Below, piece by piece: positions 17,704 through 26,613 of a stretch of DNA of 36,008 nt; position 1 is the first letter of the stretch; every line of letters starts with the position of its first letter. Position numbers and translations under genes: made by a program. The stretch is from Bacteroidales bacterium (GTDB lineage: Bacteria; Bacteroidota; Bacteroidia; Bacteroidales; Marinilabiliaceae), in assembly GCA_017539645.1 (NCBI GenBank), contig JAFYCM010000062.1, forward strand, positions 1 to 36,008. The letters are read 5' to 3'. The notes under the pieces were generated by a model, which ran no database searches, was not told the DNA's origin, and saw only the letters and a list, made by a program, of their open reading frames with translations.

Positions 17704-18819
17704 ATGAAGACAAGATTATTTACCGTTTTGGGCATAGCTGCCTTGACGTTTACTGCAGCAAGTGCGCAGATAAAAGTCGCAACAGAATCTGGCGATTTGT
17801 CGATACGCTTCATGGGTCGTACGAACTTCGATCTTGGTGTGCAACTTGGTGCGCCCGACTCGCTCAGCAATACTAATGGCGTGCAGATGAACGACACTCG
17901 TCTCGGCGTTCAGGCTACGTTCGATGAGAAGTACTCGGCTAAGATTGAGATTTGCTACGCGTCATCCAAGATTTCGTTCCGCGACCTTTGGATTGGTTAT
18001 AAACTCAACGACAACAACTCAATTCAAGTTGGTCACTTCTTCATGCCTTATGGCGCGAAGATTCTTGGCTTGGGATACAAATTCGTAGAGGACGCCTCTA
18101 TCGACTTTGCACTCTGTCCTTCGCGTAAGATTGGTGCTGCGCTCTTCCACACCTCGGACAATTTCAACTTCACTGCTGGTGTTTTTAGCGATGGCACACT
18201 CGACAACGGCGCACAGCTCAAGCAAGGTTGGACGCTCTCGGGTAAAGCTATCGTTCGCCCAATAATCAACGACCGCACGGTGCTCCACTTCGGTGCAGCT
18301 CCTATGTTCACTCACTCGCCTAACGACCCTTCATTCACGTTCAAAGTGCCTACGCCTATGATGACAGAAGGCAACGGCATTGGCAAGGTTAGCTCGGGTT
18401 ATAACTATAATTATGGTCGCTACGAAGTTGAGGCGCTTTTCATCACGGGCCGTTTCTACAGCGAGTTCCACTATATGGGCGTTAACGCAAATACTCCGGG
18501 CGATGAAAACTTCAAGATTAACGGTTTCTATGGTCAGGCTTCGTTCCTCGTTATTGGCGACCAAGCTAAGTACAATAAGAAAACCGGTCTTGCAGCAGCT
18601 CCAGCACCTAAGAGCCTCGAAGTGCTTGCTCGCGTAAGCCGCTCGAATATCCAAGAGGATCTTCACATGACCGACGTTACCATAGGTGCTAACTATTTCA
18701 TAAACAAGAATTTGAATTTCAAACTCAACTTCATTCACTCTAAATCGACAGCTGACATCGCTGGCGCAGAGGATCAGAAATACAATTGGCTACAAGGTCG
18801 TTTGCAGTTCTCGTTCTAA
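17704..18819 (+). CDS. Outer-membrane porin, phosphate-selective porin (OprO/OprP)-like
   Basis: A 371-residue protein with a signal peptide (MKTRLFTVLGIAALTFTAAS, cleavage likely after SAQ or ASA) and many amphipathic beta-strands, ending in phenylalanine (RLQFSF), the usual signal for beta-barrel insertion. The pattern (IRFMGRTNFDLGVQ, DTRLGVQATFDEKYSAKIEI, IQVGHFFMPYGAK, and a final ANYFINKNLNFKLNFIHSK) is that of the OprO/P porin family. Substrate selectivity cannot be read from sequence. It stands alone, with a strong terminator after it. Confidence 0.82.
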   Translation: MKTRLFTVLGIAALTFTAASAQIKVATESGDLSIRFMGRTNFDLGVQLGAPDSLSNTNGVQMNDTRLGVQATFDEKYSAKIEICYASSKISFRDLWIGYKLNDNNSIQVGHFFMPYGAKILGLGYKFVEDASIDFALCPSRKIGAALFHTSDNFNFTAGVFSDGTLDNGAQLKQGWTLSGKAIVRPIINDRTVLHFGAAPMFTHSPNDPSFTFKVPTPMMTEGNGIGKVSSGYNYNYGRYEVEALFITGRFYSEFHYMGVNANTPGDENFKINGFYGQASFLVIGDQAKYNKKTGLAAAPAPKSLEVLARVSRSNIQEDLHMTDVTIGANYFINKNLNFKLNFIHSKSTADIAGAEDQKYNWLQGRLQFSF

Positions 18820-18866
18820 AAAAATTAGCGTAAAGGGTAACGCCTAAGTAGTATCTAAACTAAAAC

Positions 18867-18907
18867 AAAACGGCTGTCCTTTGGGGCGGCCGTTTTGGCT
18901 TTTTATT
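18867..18907 (+). terminator. Strong terminator of the porin gene
   Basis: A 13-bp stem (18867-18879 with 18884-18896, two G-T pairs, tttg loop) followed by ggcTTTTTATT. About 48 nt after the porin stop. Confidence 0.9.
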
Positions 18908-19042
18908 CTACGTACATAATATGAAAAAGCTTAACTGTAAATATGTTATAAGTACCTATGTATAAGTAATAGGCGAGAGGAGTGATGAATAAAAGGATAT
19001 AAACGCTAAGATATTCGCGCAAAAACGCTAAATTCACGGCGC

Positions 19043-19050
19043 TAATTTTG
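19043..19050 (+). promoter_or_regulatory. -7 box for the GH16-like repeat protein gene
   Basis: TAATTTTG matches TAnnTTTG exactly and predicts a start near 19057. This supports translation from ATG 19072 and rules against the in-frame TTG at 19048, which would overlap the box. Confidence 0.5.
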
Positions 19051-19071
19051 GCTAAAATTATCACACTGAAA

Positions 19072-20736
19072 ATGGGATTATTCAACTTATTTGGTGGACG
19101 TTATCCATCGACAAAAAAATATGAAGCGCAGCAGCAGCGACTCGTTAGCGACTATGAGCGTTATAAAGAGTTGGCTGTGTCTGAGCAAGTTAAGCGCTTC
19201 GATGAACTGAATAAGATTGTCAATTCGCCGGAATTCAAGAAGCGTGTTGATGAGCTGAAAAATCAGAAGTTTAGCTCTACTGAGGCATATCAGAAAGAGA
19301 GCGAATACAAACGTATGGGTGGCTCGCGCGACATAAAGAGCTACAACAAGTTTGTAGGTAAAGGCAACGACAAAAAGATGGCTGCCATATTGGCATCGCA
19401 GGAATATGCTCGTTACGAGGAACTAAAAGCGCTAGTCAACTCGGCTGAGTTCAAGCAGAAACAGAAGGTGAAGGCTTTCGAAGATACGCCAGATTACAAG
19501 ACGTGGCGTAAGTATCAGAAACTTTCGCAAAATAGCACCGTTCAATTCGCATTGCAGAATAAGGATGTGCAATCGGAAGATCCGAAAATGGCTAAGAAGA
19601 TTGCCGAGGCTCTTCGCTCATCTAAGTATACAACATACGTATCGCTCGTAAAGATTGTAAATACGCCTGAATTCGAGAAAAAACGCGAAGTGAAGGCTTT
19701 CAAAGATACTCCCGACTACGCCTTGTTGAAGGAGTACGAGCAATTGCAGAAGTCGAGCGATATTAAGTATGTAGTGAAGACTGCCGACTCTGACGAGTAT
19801 AAAAATTACAAGCAGCTCAACGGTTCTGAACGTTTGCAGAAATATGAGGCTTTGGCTGCATACGTTGCAAGCCCCGACTTCATCAACTATAAAGCAGAAA
19901 TAGAAGATCCGAAGCGCTACAAGAAGAGCGACGAATGCAAACTTGTAGAGGAATTTGAGGCTCTCTCGAAAAATGCCGATGTGGTTTGGTATAAGAAGAG
20001 TTTGGCTGCAAATGCCTTTGCTGAGGTGAAGAAGTGGAAACTCGTTTTTGAGGATAACTTTGATAGCCTTAACCTCGATACCAACAAGTGGCAGAGCGGT
20101 TACTATTGGGGTAATCAGTTGCTCGGCGATAGCTATTCGCCGATTGGCGAGTTGCAAGCATACAAAAAAGAGAATATCCATATTGCCAACTCAGTAGCTA
20201 CGCTCCAAACCACACTTCAACCTACCAAAGGTAAAGTTTGGGATCCTGCACAAGGCTTCGTAGATGGTGATTTCGATTACACCTCAGCGCTCATCAATAC
20301 TGGTGCAGCGTTCCGCCAGCAGTATGGTAGATTCGAATTCAAAGTTAAGATGTCGAAATCGGCGCCCGTTACTCATAATATCTGGATGGTAGGCAAGACG
20401 AGCGCTCCGCATATCAATGTGGTTAACTTCGGTCTTTGGCGCAAGAAAGTTGCTCTCGGCTTGATTACCAACGAGCACAAGAAAATGGTCGAAGTCGATG
20501 GCGCAAACTTCAGCTCAGATTTCTACATATTCTCGCTCCTCTGGACGCCAGAAAAACTCGTTTGGTCAATCAACGGCGTTGAAGTTCAGACAATCACGAC
20601 CGATGTTCCGCGTCAGGAGATGTATATCGTGCTGAGTAGCAATGTAAATGCTAAGTCGAATGTTCAGAATGCAACGATGGACATCGATTGGGTTCGCTGC
20701 TACACTTGGAACAACGATAATGAGGCAAAAGCGTAA
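19072..20736 (+). CDS. Repeat protein with C-terminal GH16-like domain lacking catalytic residues
   Basis: A 554-residue protein with no signal peptide. Residues about 20-310 hold four related helical units with a recurring pattern: Y-x-x-L..-hVNSPEF (IVNSPEF, LVNSAEF, IVNTPEF, YVASPDF), then F-x-DTPDYK in the middle two, then YxxLxxxS/N. Residues about 320-547 resemble a GH16 concanavalin-like domain: KLVFEDNFDSLNLDTNKWQ, the YGRFEFKVKMSK strand, IWMVGK, YIFSLLWTPEKLVWSINGVEV and MDIDWVRCYTW. GH16 enzymes need E-x-D-x-x-E at the active site. Here the matching segment APHINVVNF (445-453) has His447, Asn449 and Asn452 in those positions, so beta-glucanase activity is unlikely. It may bind a glycan or serve as a scaffold; location is probably cytoplasmic unless exported by an unusual route. 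Confidence 0.8.
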   Translation: MGLFNLFGGRYPSTKKYEAQQQRLVSDYERYKELAVSEQVKRFDELNKIVNSPEFKKRVDELKNQKFSSTEAYQKESEYKRMGGSRDIKSYNKFVGKGNDKKMAAILASQEYARYEELKALVNSAEFKQKQKVKAFEDTPDYKTWRKYQKLSQNSTVQFALQNKDVQSEDPKMAKKIAEALRSSKYTTYVSLVKIVNTPEFEKKREVKAFKDTPDYALLKEYEQLQKSSDIKYVVKTADSDEYKNYKQLNGSERLQKYEALAAYVASPDFINYKAEIEDPKRYKKSDECKLVEEFEALSKNADVVWYKKSLAANAFAEVKKWKLVFEDNFDSLNLDTNKWQSGYYWGNQLLGDSYSPIGELQAYKKENIHIANSVATLQTTLQPTKGKVWDPAQGFVDGDFDYTSALINTGAAFRQQYGRFEFKVKMSKSAPVTHNIWMVGKTSAPHINVVNFGLWRKKVALGLITNEHKKMVEVDGANFSSDFYIFSLLWTPEKLVWSINGVEVQTITTDVPRQEMYIVLSSNVNAKSNVQNATMDIDWVRCYTWNNDNEAKA

Positions 20737-20767
20737 TTGATAGTAATTTTTTAGTTTCATAAGTCAG

Positions 20768-20797
20768 AAGGCGTCGAACCGTTGTGTTTGGCGCCTT
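20768..20797 (+). terminator. 12-bp hairpin after the GH16-like gene
   Basis: Arms 20768-20779 and 20786-20797 pair fully (two or three G-T pairs, 6-nt loop). Only TTTGC follows instead of a full U-tract, so it may attenuate, or protect the upstream mRNA, rather than fully terminate. It lies 20 nt before the next gene. Confidence 0.5.
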
Positions 20798-20816
20798 TGC
20801 TATAATATAAATAGTA

Positions 20817-21410
20817 ATGAAGAAGCGGTATTTGATATTGGTAGTGCTCGTTGCATCATTGATGGTGGCGTGCACGTCGATGAACGAATTGGTGGCGTTT
20901 TCGAAATGCGATTTCAATTTCAAGAGTGTTACTGATGTGCGTTTGGCAAATCTCGATGTGTCGCGTCTGCGTAACTATTCAGAGATGTCGCCCATAGATG
21001 CTATTCAGCTTGTGTCGGCGCTTGGCTCGGGCAAACTCAACCTCGACCTCACGGTTAACGTGAATGCGCGTAATAATAATCCAACTAAGGCGAGTCTCAG
21101 CGGATTCGACTACATACTCTGGATTGACGATGTGCAGATGCTCGATGGCTCTATGGAACAGCAATTCGACATTCAGCCGGGTGCTTCAGTGAATATGCCT
21201 ATGCGTTTTTCGATAGACCTTTGGAAAGTTCTGCGTAGCGAATCGCGCGACAAAATATTGAACTTTGGCTTTGGCCTTGCTACTAAAAATGCCGATGTCT
21301 CGCGTGTGAAACTCTCGCTCAAACCATATTTACGCGTTGGCGATACTGTGACTAAATTTCCATCGTACATAACTATTGGCGGCGATAAGATTATGCCTAA
21401 GAAGAAGTGA
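20817..21410 (+). CDS. LEA14-like lipoprotein
   Basis: A 197-residue lipoprotein: signal with lipobox L-M-V-A-C (Cys19), followed by a beta-sandwich region resembling the LEA14/WHy-type domain (LDLTVNVNARNNNPTKASLS, GFDYILWIDDVQMLDG, MEQQFDIQPGASVNMPMRF), in which NNP is the characteristic turn. The C-terminus is strand-rich (VKLSLKPYLRVGDTVTKFPS) and ends with four lysines within its last six residues. Relatives are small beta-sandwich proteins of unclear function. It follows the GH16-like gene on the same strand after 80 bp containing a hairpin. Confidence 0.72.
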   Translation: MKKRYLILVVLVASLMVACTSMNELVAFSKCDFNFKSVTDVRLANLDVSRLRNYSEMSPIDAIQLVSALGSGKLNLDLTVNVNARNNNPTKASLSGFDYILWIDDVQMLDGSMEQQFDIQPGASVNMPMRFSIDLWKVLRSESRDKILNFGFGLATKNADVSRVKLSLKPYLRVGDTVTKFPSYITIGGDKIMPKKK

Positions 21411-21504
21411 ATGCGGTAAGTTATAAGTGATGACGCCAAGGAACTTCTTGCTACATACTTTTCGCATATTACTTACAATGGCGTAATTTCGCGACTCATA
21501 TTGT

Positions 21505-22563
21505 ATGATAATGACAAACCCTTGCAATAGCGAGCTCAAACAACTCATAGATAGTGTTTTACGGATAAATTTGACGGCGGCGTTTTTCCGCTATCCGCAC
21601 GAGACAGAAGTGCACGTTGTGGCACAAAAATCGGCTGAAGAAAGCACTTTTCATACTCTTGACGATATTGATACTTACGGCTTTGTGGTAGCGCCGTTCA
21701 ACTCTTCTGCCGATGGACTGCCCACCGTAGTTATCCGTCCAGATATTACAGATTTCACGGCGCTCAAATGCTTTTTGAACGAGACGAAAACCACGTTTGC
21801 GCCTTCTAAAAGCATCCAAACTGTAGATGTAGATAAGCAGGGATACTTACGTATGTTCCAAGATGTTACATCGCAATTTGGAGCGGATGTGCAGAAGGTT
21901 GTGCTTGCGCGTAGTATTACTAAAAAGCTGCAATGTTCTGTGCCTGAGTTGTTTATGGAGCTTCTTGGTGATTGTGCCGACCGTATGGTTTGCCTTGTGC
22001 ATACGCCATCGACTGGAACGTGGCTGTGCGCGACCCCCGAATTGCTGCTTAGTGGCGACAATGGTAATTATGCCACGATGGCGCTTGCTGGTACGCGACG
22101 AAACGAGGGCTCTGCCGCATGGGATAATAAGAATATAGCTGAACATGAGGTCGTTTGCCTCCATTTCGACGAGCGTTTGAGCGGTTGTAGCAATGTGCAG
22201 CATAGCGCACACTATACCATCGATTTCGGCATTTTGCAGCACCTTCGCACCGATTATACTTTCCACGCCGACAACATTGCTCCACAGCGCTTGGCAGCCA
22301 ATCTTCATCCGACGCCTGCCGTTTGTGGTCGCCCTGTCGATAAGACAATGAAAGTTATTGATACATACGAACTTACCAATCGTGCATATTACTCCGGCAT
22401 TATAGGTATGCTCAGCGAAAAATCGTGCCGCTTGTTTATCAATCTGCGTTGTGCGTATGTGCACGACGGACAGATTACTACATTTGCCGGTGGTGGCCTA
22501 ATGCCTGATTCTGAGGCAGAAAGCGAATGGCGAGAAACAGAAATGAAAATGTTATTTGGTTGA
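21505..22563 (+). CDS. menF: Isochorismate synthase
   Basis: A 352-residue chorismate-utilising enzyme making isochorismate, the entry to menaquinone synthesis. The catalytic domain (about 110-350) has QKVVLARS (Lys131), WLCATPELLL, ALAGTRR, NIAEHEVV, LHPTPAVCG, RAYYSGIIG, INLRCA and FAGGGL.. SEWRETEMK with the Mg-binding glutamates. The length fits short Bacteroidetes MenF proteins. Its pairing with menD makes the menaquinone role firmer than a siderophore (EntC) role. ATG 21511 is an alternative start. The menD frame overlaps its last bases if a TTG start is used. Confidence 0.9.
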   Translation: MIMTNPCNSELKQLIDSVLRINLTAAFFRYPHETEVHVVAQKSAEESTFHTLDDIDTYGFVVAPFNSSADGLPTVVIRPDITDFTALKCFLNETKTTFAPSKSIQTVDVDKQGYLRMFQDVTSQFGADVQKVVLARSITKKLQCSVPELFMELLGDCADRMVCLVHTPSTGTWLCATPELLLSGDNGNYATMALAGTRRNEGSAAWDNKNIAEHEVVCLHFDERLSGCSNVQHSAHYTIDFGILQHLRTDYTFHADNIAPQRLAANLHPTPAVCGRPVDKTMKVIDTYELTNRAYYSGIIGMLSEKSCRLFINLRCAYVHDGQITTFAGGGLMPDSEAESEWRETEMKMLFG

Positions 22564-22576
22564 TATTCAGACTACT

Positions 22577-24166
22577 ATGATAACGCAATTGCTCACGTTG
22601 ATGAAGTGCTACGGCATAAAGCACGTTGTGGTGTGCCCAGGTTCGCGTAATGCTCCGCTTGTTCATGCTTTTGCTTCGCGTCCCGATAGCTTCATAGTGC
22701 ATCCAATTACCGATGAACGCAGTGCTGGCTTTGTGGCTATTGGTATGGCTGATGCGTTGCAAAGTCCTGTTGCAGTGTGCGTTACGTCTGGCTCGGCGGT
22801 GCTGAATGTTGCCCCAGCTGTGTCGGAAGCGTACTATCGTCGTGTGCCGTTGCTTGTTGTCTCAGCCGACCGCCCGCCGCAATGGATAGGTCAGATGGAT
22901 GGGCAGACGCTGCCGCAGAATGGCTGTTTTGGCTCGCTTGCTCGTTCGTATCAACTGCCTAACGATGGTAATGAGGCTAAATGGTGGCGTAATAGACTTA
23001 TCAATGAGGCTCTGAATGCGCTAAAATGCTGTAGACCAGTGCATATAAACGTGCCGCTCGCCGAACCGCTCTTCAATTTCCCTTCGCCCGATAGTTATAT
23101 TGATAACGATGAGCGTGTAGTGAATTTTGAGCGCAATAGTAATGTGCAACTTTCTCAAAGTGCTAAAGATGAGTGGATTAATGCTCATCGCAGAATGATT
23201 ATTGTTGGACAACATTATCCGAGCGACGAGTTGCGCAAACTGATGTATGAAATCAAGCAACGCGGTCTTGCCGTAATTATTGCTGAGACTCTCTCTAATT
23301 TGCCAAATAGCTCTATTTCAAATAGCTACAATACATATACAAACGATGATGCGCCAGATTTTGTGCTATATCTTGGCGGTCATATTATCATGAAGCAGCT
23401 GAAGAAATATCTGCGAACATCTTCAGTGCAAACTGTTTGGCGCATCGAAAATGCCGACGAAACAACGTTTATAGACACATTCCAACATACTACTCGCGTA
23501 ATAAGTACCGACGATGAATGCTCTGTGCTTTCGCAATTGCTTGATTTGAAGGCAGAAAAGTCGGATGACTCTTTCGTGGGAAATTGGACTTGCGATAAGT
23601 TTGAAGAATCGGTAAATAATGCGCAAACTCTTGATGCTAAGCTTGTTACTGCGTATGCATTGAAACAAATGGCAGCGCGGCGTGAGTCCTCGGCTGTAGC
23701 TTTGGCAAATAGTTCCACGGTTCGTTATGCGCAGAGTGTTTGCGGCGATTATGTGACGAATTGCACGGTGCTGTGTAATAGAGGCGTGAATGGTATCGAA
23801 GGAACTCTCTCTGCTGCAGTTGGTTATGCTACTATTAAGCGCAACGAGTTGGTGCTATGCATAATTGGCGATTTGAGCTTTTTCTACGACCATAATGCCT
23901 TATGGAATAATAATTTACCGCAGAATCTGCGCATCTTATTACTCAACGACGGAGGTGGTAAGATATTCAGCAATCTGCAAGGACTTGAAGCTTCGCCATT
24001 CCGCGATACTCTGATCTCTGCAAATCACGATTTTCATACTGAAGGTTGGGCGAGAGATTGTGGTGTAACATATTATAAGTCAGATAATAGTGCTGATAAA
24101 TGTTATGCTGCTATAGAAAAATTGCTCAACTCCGATGGCATAGCGCTTCTCGAAGTTGAGTTCTGA
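22577..24166 (+). CDS. menD: 2-succinyl-5-enolpyruvyl-6-hydroxy-3-cyclohexene-1-carboxylate synthase
   Basis: A 529-residue thiamine-diphosphate enzyme that joins isochorismate and 2-oxoglutarate in menaquinone synthesis. Motifs: CPGSRNAPL near the N-terminus, ITDERSAGFVAIGMADAL with the TPP-activating glutamate, CVTSGSAVLNVAPAVSEAYY, ADRPPQWIGQMDGQTLPQNG, the cofactor-binding GDLSFFYDHNALWNN and LRILLLNDGGGKIFSNL. I give the ATG at 22577. A TTG at 22556, overlapping the menF stop by 8 bp, would add MVDIQTT and match the usual N-terminal length of Bacteroidetes MenD slightly better, so the start is open. The operon ends here; menB, menC and menE are not in this window. Confidence 0.92.
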   Translation: MITQLLTLMKCYGIKHVVVCPGSRNAPLVHAFASRPDSFIVHPITDERSAGFVAIGMADALQSPVAVCVTSGSAVLNVAPAVSEAYYRRVPLLVVSADRPPQWIGQMDGQTLPQNGCFGSLARSYQLPNDGNEAKWWRNRLINEALNALKCCRPVHINVPLAEPLFNFPSPDSYIDNDERVVNFERNSNVQLSQSAKDEWINAHRRMIIVGQHYPSDELRKLMYEIKQRGLAVIIAETLSNLPNSSISNSYNTYTNDDAPDFVLYLGGHIIMKQLKKYLRTSSVQTVWRIENADETTFIDTFQHTTRVISTDDECSVLSQLLDLKAEKSDDSFVGNWTCDKFEESVNNAQTLDAKLVTAYALKQMAARRESSAVALANSSTVRYAQSVCGDYVTNCTVLCNRGVNGIEGTLSAAVGYATIKRNELVLCIIGDLSFFYDHNALWNNNLPQNLRILLLNDGGGKIFSNLQGLEASPFRDTLISANHDFHTEGWARDCGVTYYKSDNSADKCYAAIEKLLNSDGIALLEVEF

Positions 24167-24180
24167 TGTATGTAGCTATA

Positions 24181-25446
24181 TTACTTAGCTCTCACGGCAG
24201 AATAATATTGTTTGAAAGATTTCCATGAATAGTATGGAAAACTCTCCGTTTGCAGTGGCAGATGGGCTTCCTTGCCGTTTAGTAATACTTTGAATAGAAT
24301 TTCTTTATTGCTTTTGCTGCGATATAACACGAAATGCAGATTCGCGCCCATTGGCACGCGGTGCGGCTGACACCAAACTGGAATATCGTCGGGATTAGTC
24401 ACGTCGTGACCGAAGCCTTCGACGTCGAGCGTCATAAGTAGCGGAAGAAATGTGTAGTCATGGCCAAAACGAAGATCGGCACCAACATCGCCTGAAGCAA
24501 TATGCGCATCGGCACACGCGATTATGTCGTCGACTATGGGACGATAGCCAAGGTGCGTAGGCCAAGCATTTGCATAGAACTGAAATGCATCGATTTTCCA
24601 CAGTGCCACGCGCTCTTCGTGCGTAAATATGTCGAAGAACGAAAGTTCGGTGTCGAGGCTATACATACCATTGGCGAAAAAATATAGGTATGATACCAAA
24701 TCCCATTGTTTCTTGGCTGGTACGGTGCGTTCTACATTGCGGAAAAGGCGTTGCAAAATGGCGCGATAATCCACCGTTCGGCGTATGTAGTGCTCCCACG
24801 ACTCGTTGAATTTGAGTGGAGTTTTTGTGAATTGCTCTTCGCTAAATGGGTTGCTTTTGTCAAGTGGCAATATGGCTGGCAAGAAACTGACGCCGAATTT
24901 CTCGAAAATGTCGAGGTGAGGATTTTGCCCTTTCAGACCAAGACAAAACGCCGACATAGTCATCACACAGCGCGTAGATGTTGACGTGCGAGCCTCAACG
25001 TGAGCATCTTTAGTAAAGATTTCGGGGTAATTATCGTACATAAGCGAGGCGAGTTCCTGCTGCTGTTGCCAACCTTTGCGCGAGAGGTCGCCCACGCGAT
25101 AGCGCACCGAGGGGTAAAGCTTGTCGAAACGCTGCTTGAACGACTTGCCAAGTTCTGTCAGATTGTCTGCTTTGGCAGCCTCGCCGAAGATGGTGTTCAG
25201 TCGTTCATACATATCGTGCTGCCAAGCGTAACGCGCTCCGTGGCGTCCGTAGTGGCTGAGGTAGAAGGGCTCGTAGCCTTCGGGCGCAGGCGTAAGTTCT
25301 ACATGAGTGGTAGGACATAAGTAATCTGTACCAGCAAGAAATTCAGAGTTTTCGTCGAGTTGGGTGTAGATGTCGTGTTGCTGAGCGCTAAGGCTGAGCA
25401 ACGTCGCGAACAATAGAGTTGCGATGGTGATTAATCGTAGAGTCAT
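24181..25446 (-). CDS. Histidine acid phosphatase (phytase/MINPP-like branch)
   Basis: A 421-residue exported phosphatase: signal peptide to about LSLSA (cleavage near residue 21), then a histidine-phosphatase fold. The nucleophile motif is RHGAR (68-72, in SHYGRHGARY) and the distal proton-donor motif is HD (329-330, in RFGHDYTFLP). HD is the acid-phosphatase/phytase form, not the HAE form of MINPP enzymes. Likely substrates are sugar phosphates or inositol phosphates in the periplasm; specificity cannot be read by eye. Its ATG overlaps the stop of the XylR-type regulator gene by 4 bp (ATGA), so it is the last gene of the GH20-regulator-phosphatase operon. It converges on menD with a 14-bp gap. 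Confidence 0.85.
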   Translation of the reverse strand: MTLRLITIATLLFATLLSLSAQQHDIYTQLDENSEFLAGTDYLCPTTHVELTPAPEGYEPFYLSHYGRHGARYAWQHDMYERLNTIFGEAAKADNLTELGKSFKQRFDKLYPSVRYRVGDLSRKGWQQQQELASLMYDNYPEIFTKDAHVEARTSTSTRCVMTMSAFCLGLKGQNPHLDIFEKFGVSFLPAILPLDKSNPFSEEQFTKTPLKFNESWEHYIRRTVDYRAILQRLFRNVERTVPAKKQWDLVSYLYFFANGMYSLDTELSFFDIFTHEERVALWKIDAFQFYANAWPTHLGYRPIVDDIIACADAHIASGDVGADLRFGHDYTFLPLLMTLDVEGFGHDVTNPDDIPVWCQPHRVPMGANLHFVLYRSKSNKEILFKVLLNGKEAHLPLQTESFPYYSWKSFKQYYSAVRAK

Positions 25447-26612
25447 TTGGATGATTTTTTATGATTTTTTTCTCGCCATTCGTTTGGTGTGCAGCCGTAA
25501 ATCTGCTTGAATCGTCTCGAGATGCTTTTTGTGTCGTTCTCGCCAAGCGATAGGGCAATGCTCACAACTTGTTCGTCGGTGTCGAGTAGGAGTTCGGCGA
25601 ATCGCTTGATTTTTAGGTCGGTAATATATTCATAGAGCGTGCTTCCAGTCACCTCTTTGAAACGTCGTTCGAGCAAGCGCCGCGACAGAGCCACCTCGGC
25701 AATAACGTCCTTGACGGCAATCTTTTTCTGGTAGTTTTGGTGGATAAACTGCACTGCCTTCTGTATCTGCACATCGTCGGTGGCAAAGGCCGCTGTAGAT
25801 ATGCGTCCCACAATTTTTATGGGTTTCAGCACAATGTCGGTAATGGGTAAATTGGGGTTTGCTACGCGCCTTTCTATAAGTTCTGCTGTGCGGTAGCCTC
25901 CATCTTCAATATTTATATAAATACTTGATAATGAAGGGAAACTCAAGTCGCAAAGCAATTCGTCGTTATCTACACCCATCACCGACACCTCCGACGGAAT
26001 CTTCACGCCAGCCGAGTGGCACGCTTCGATGAGATTGTTGCCTTGGTTGTCGTCGCATGCCATGATGCCGATGGGCTTGGGTATCTTCTTTATCCACTCC
26101 GACAGACGGTTGCGCTCGTAGTACCACATGCGGTCAATTTCTTGCATGTTGTATTCATAGAACGAATCGCCAAAGCCAGCCGCTTCAATCTCCCTACGAA
26201 AACCCTCGCAGCGCTCGTTGGACCAGCAGACGTCGCGAAATCCGAAAAAACCGAAGTTGCGAAATCCACGATCGATGTAGAAACGTGCTGCCATGCGCCC
26301 TGTGCCTATGTAGTCGGCGGTAATGTTGGGTATGGAGGGAAAACGCTGCTTGAAATCTTGCGCCACTGCTACAATGCCATTTTTAGCAAAAAGGCTGACA
26401 TCGTCGGTTGGCTCAAACTGCCCAATCACGGCATCGGCGCGCCACTCCTTGGCCATACGTATGACACCTTCGATGCCAATTTGCGCCTTGTAGGCTGTTG
26501 GCATACGTCGTATTATCCATTGTTCTTTGAGGCGCGAATAGGTAACTATGCCTTTGAGCAACTTATTGGCAAACGATTCGGTGAAGTCGGTGATTATAAG
26601 CAGTCGAAGCAT
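25443..26612 (-). CDS. XylR-type regulator: LacI-like sensor plus AraC DNA-binding domain
   Basis: A 389-residue regulator. Residues 1-270 form a periplasmic-binding-protein-like sensor as in LacI/XylR (FTESFANKLLKGIVTYSR, NITADYIGTGRMAARFYIDRG, GIMACDDNQGNNLIEACHSAG, VSVMGVDNDELLCDLSFPSL). Residues about 285-385 are an AraC double helix-turn-helix (IQKAVQFIHQNYQKKIAVKD, LSRRLLERRFKEVTG, and SISRRFKQIYGCTPNEWREK). Family members bind a sugar and activate or repress neighbouring glycan genes, so the hexosaminidase gene directly upstream is the natural target. The start lies 1 bp after the GH20 stop and the end overlaps the phosphatase start, so it is co-transcribed and probably autoregulated. 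Ligand is unknown. Confidence 0.88.
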   Translation of the reverse strand: MLRLLIITDFTESFANKLLKGIVTYSRLKEQWIIRRMPTAYKAQIGIEGVIRMAKEWRADAVIGQFEPTDDVSLFAKNGIVAVAQDFKQRFPSIPNITADYIGTGRMAARFYIDRGFRNFGFFGFRDVCWSNERCEGFRREIEAAGFGDSFYEYNMQEIDRMWYYERNRLSEWIKKIPKPIGIMACDDNQGNNLIEACHSAGVKIPSEVSVMGVDNDELLCDLSFPSLSSIYINIEDGGYRTAELIERRVANPNLPITDIVLKPIKIVGRISTAAFATDDVQIQKAVQFIHQNYQKKIAVKDVIAEVALSRRLLERRFKEVTGSTLYEYITDLKIKRFAELLLDTDEQVVSIALSLGENDTKSISRRFKQIYGCTPNEWREKNHKKSSK

Positions 26613-26613
26613 A

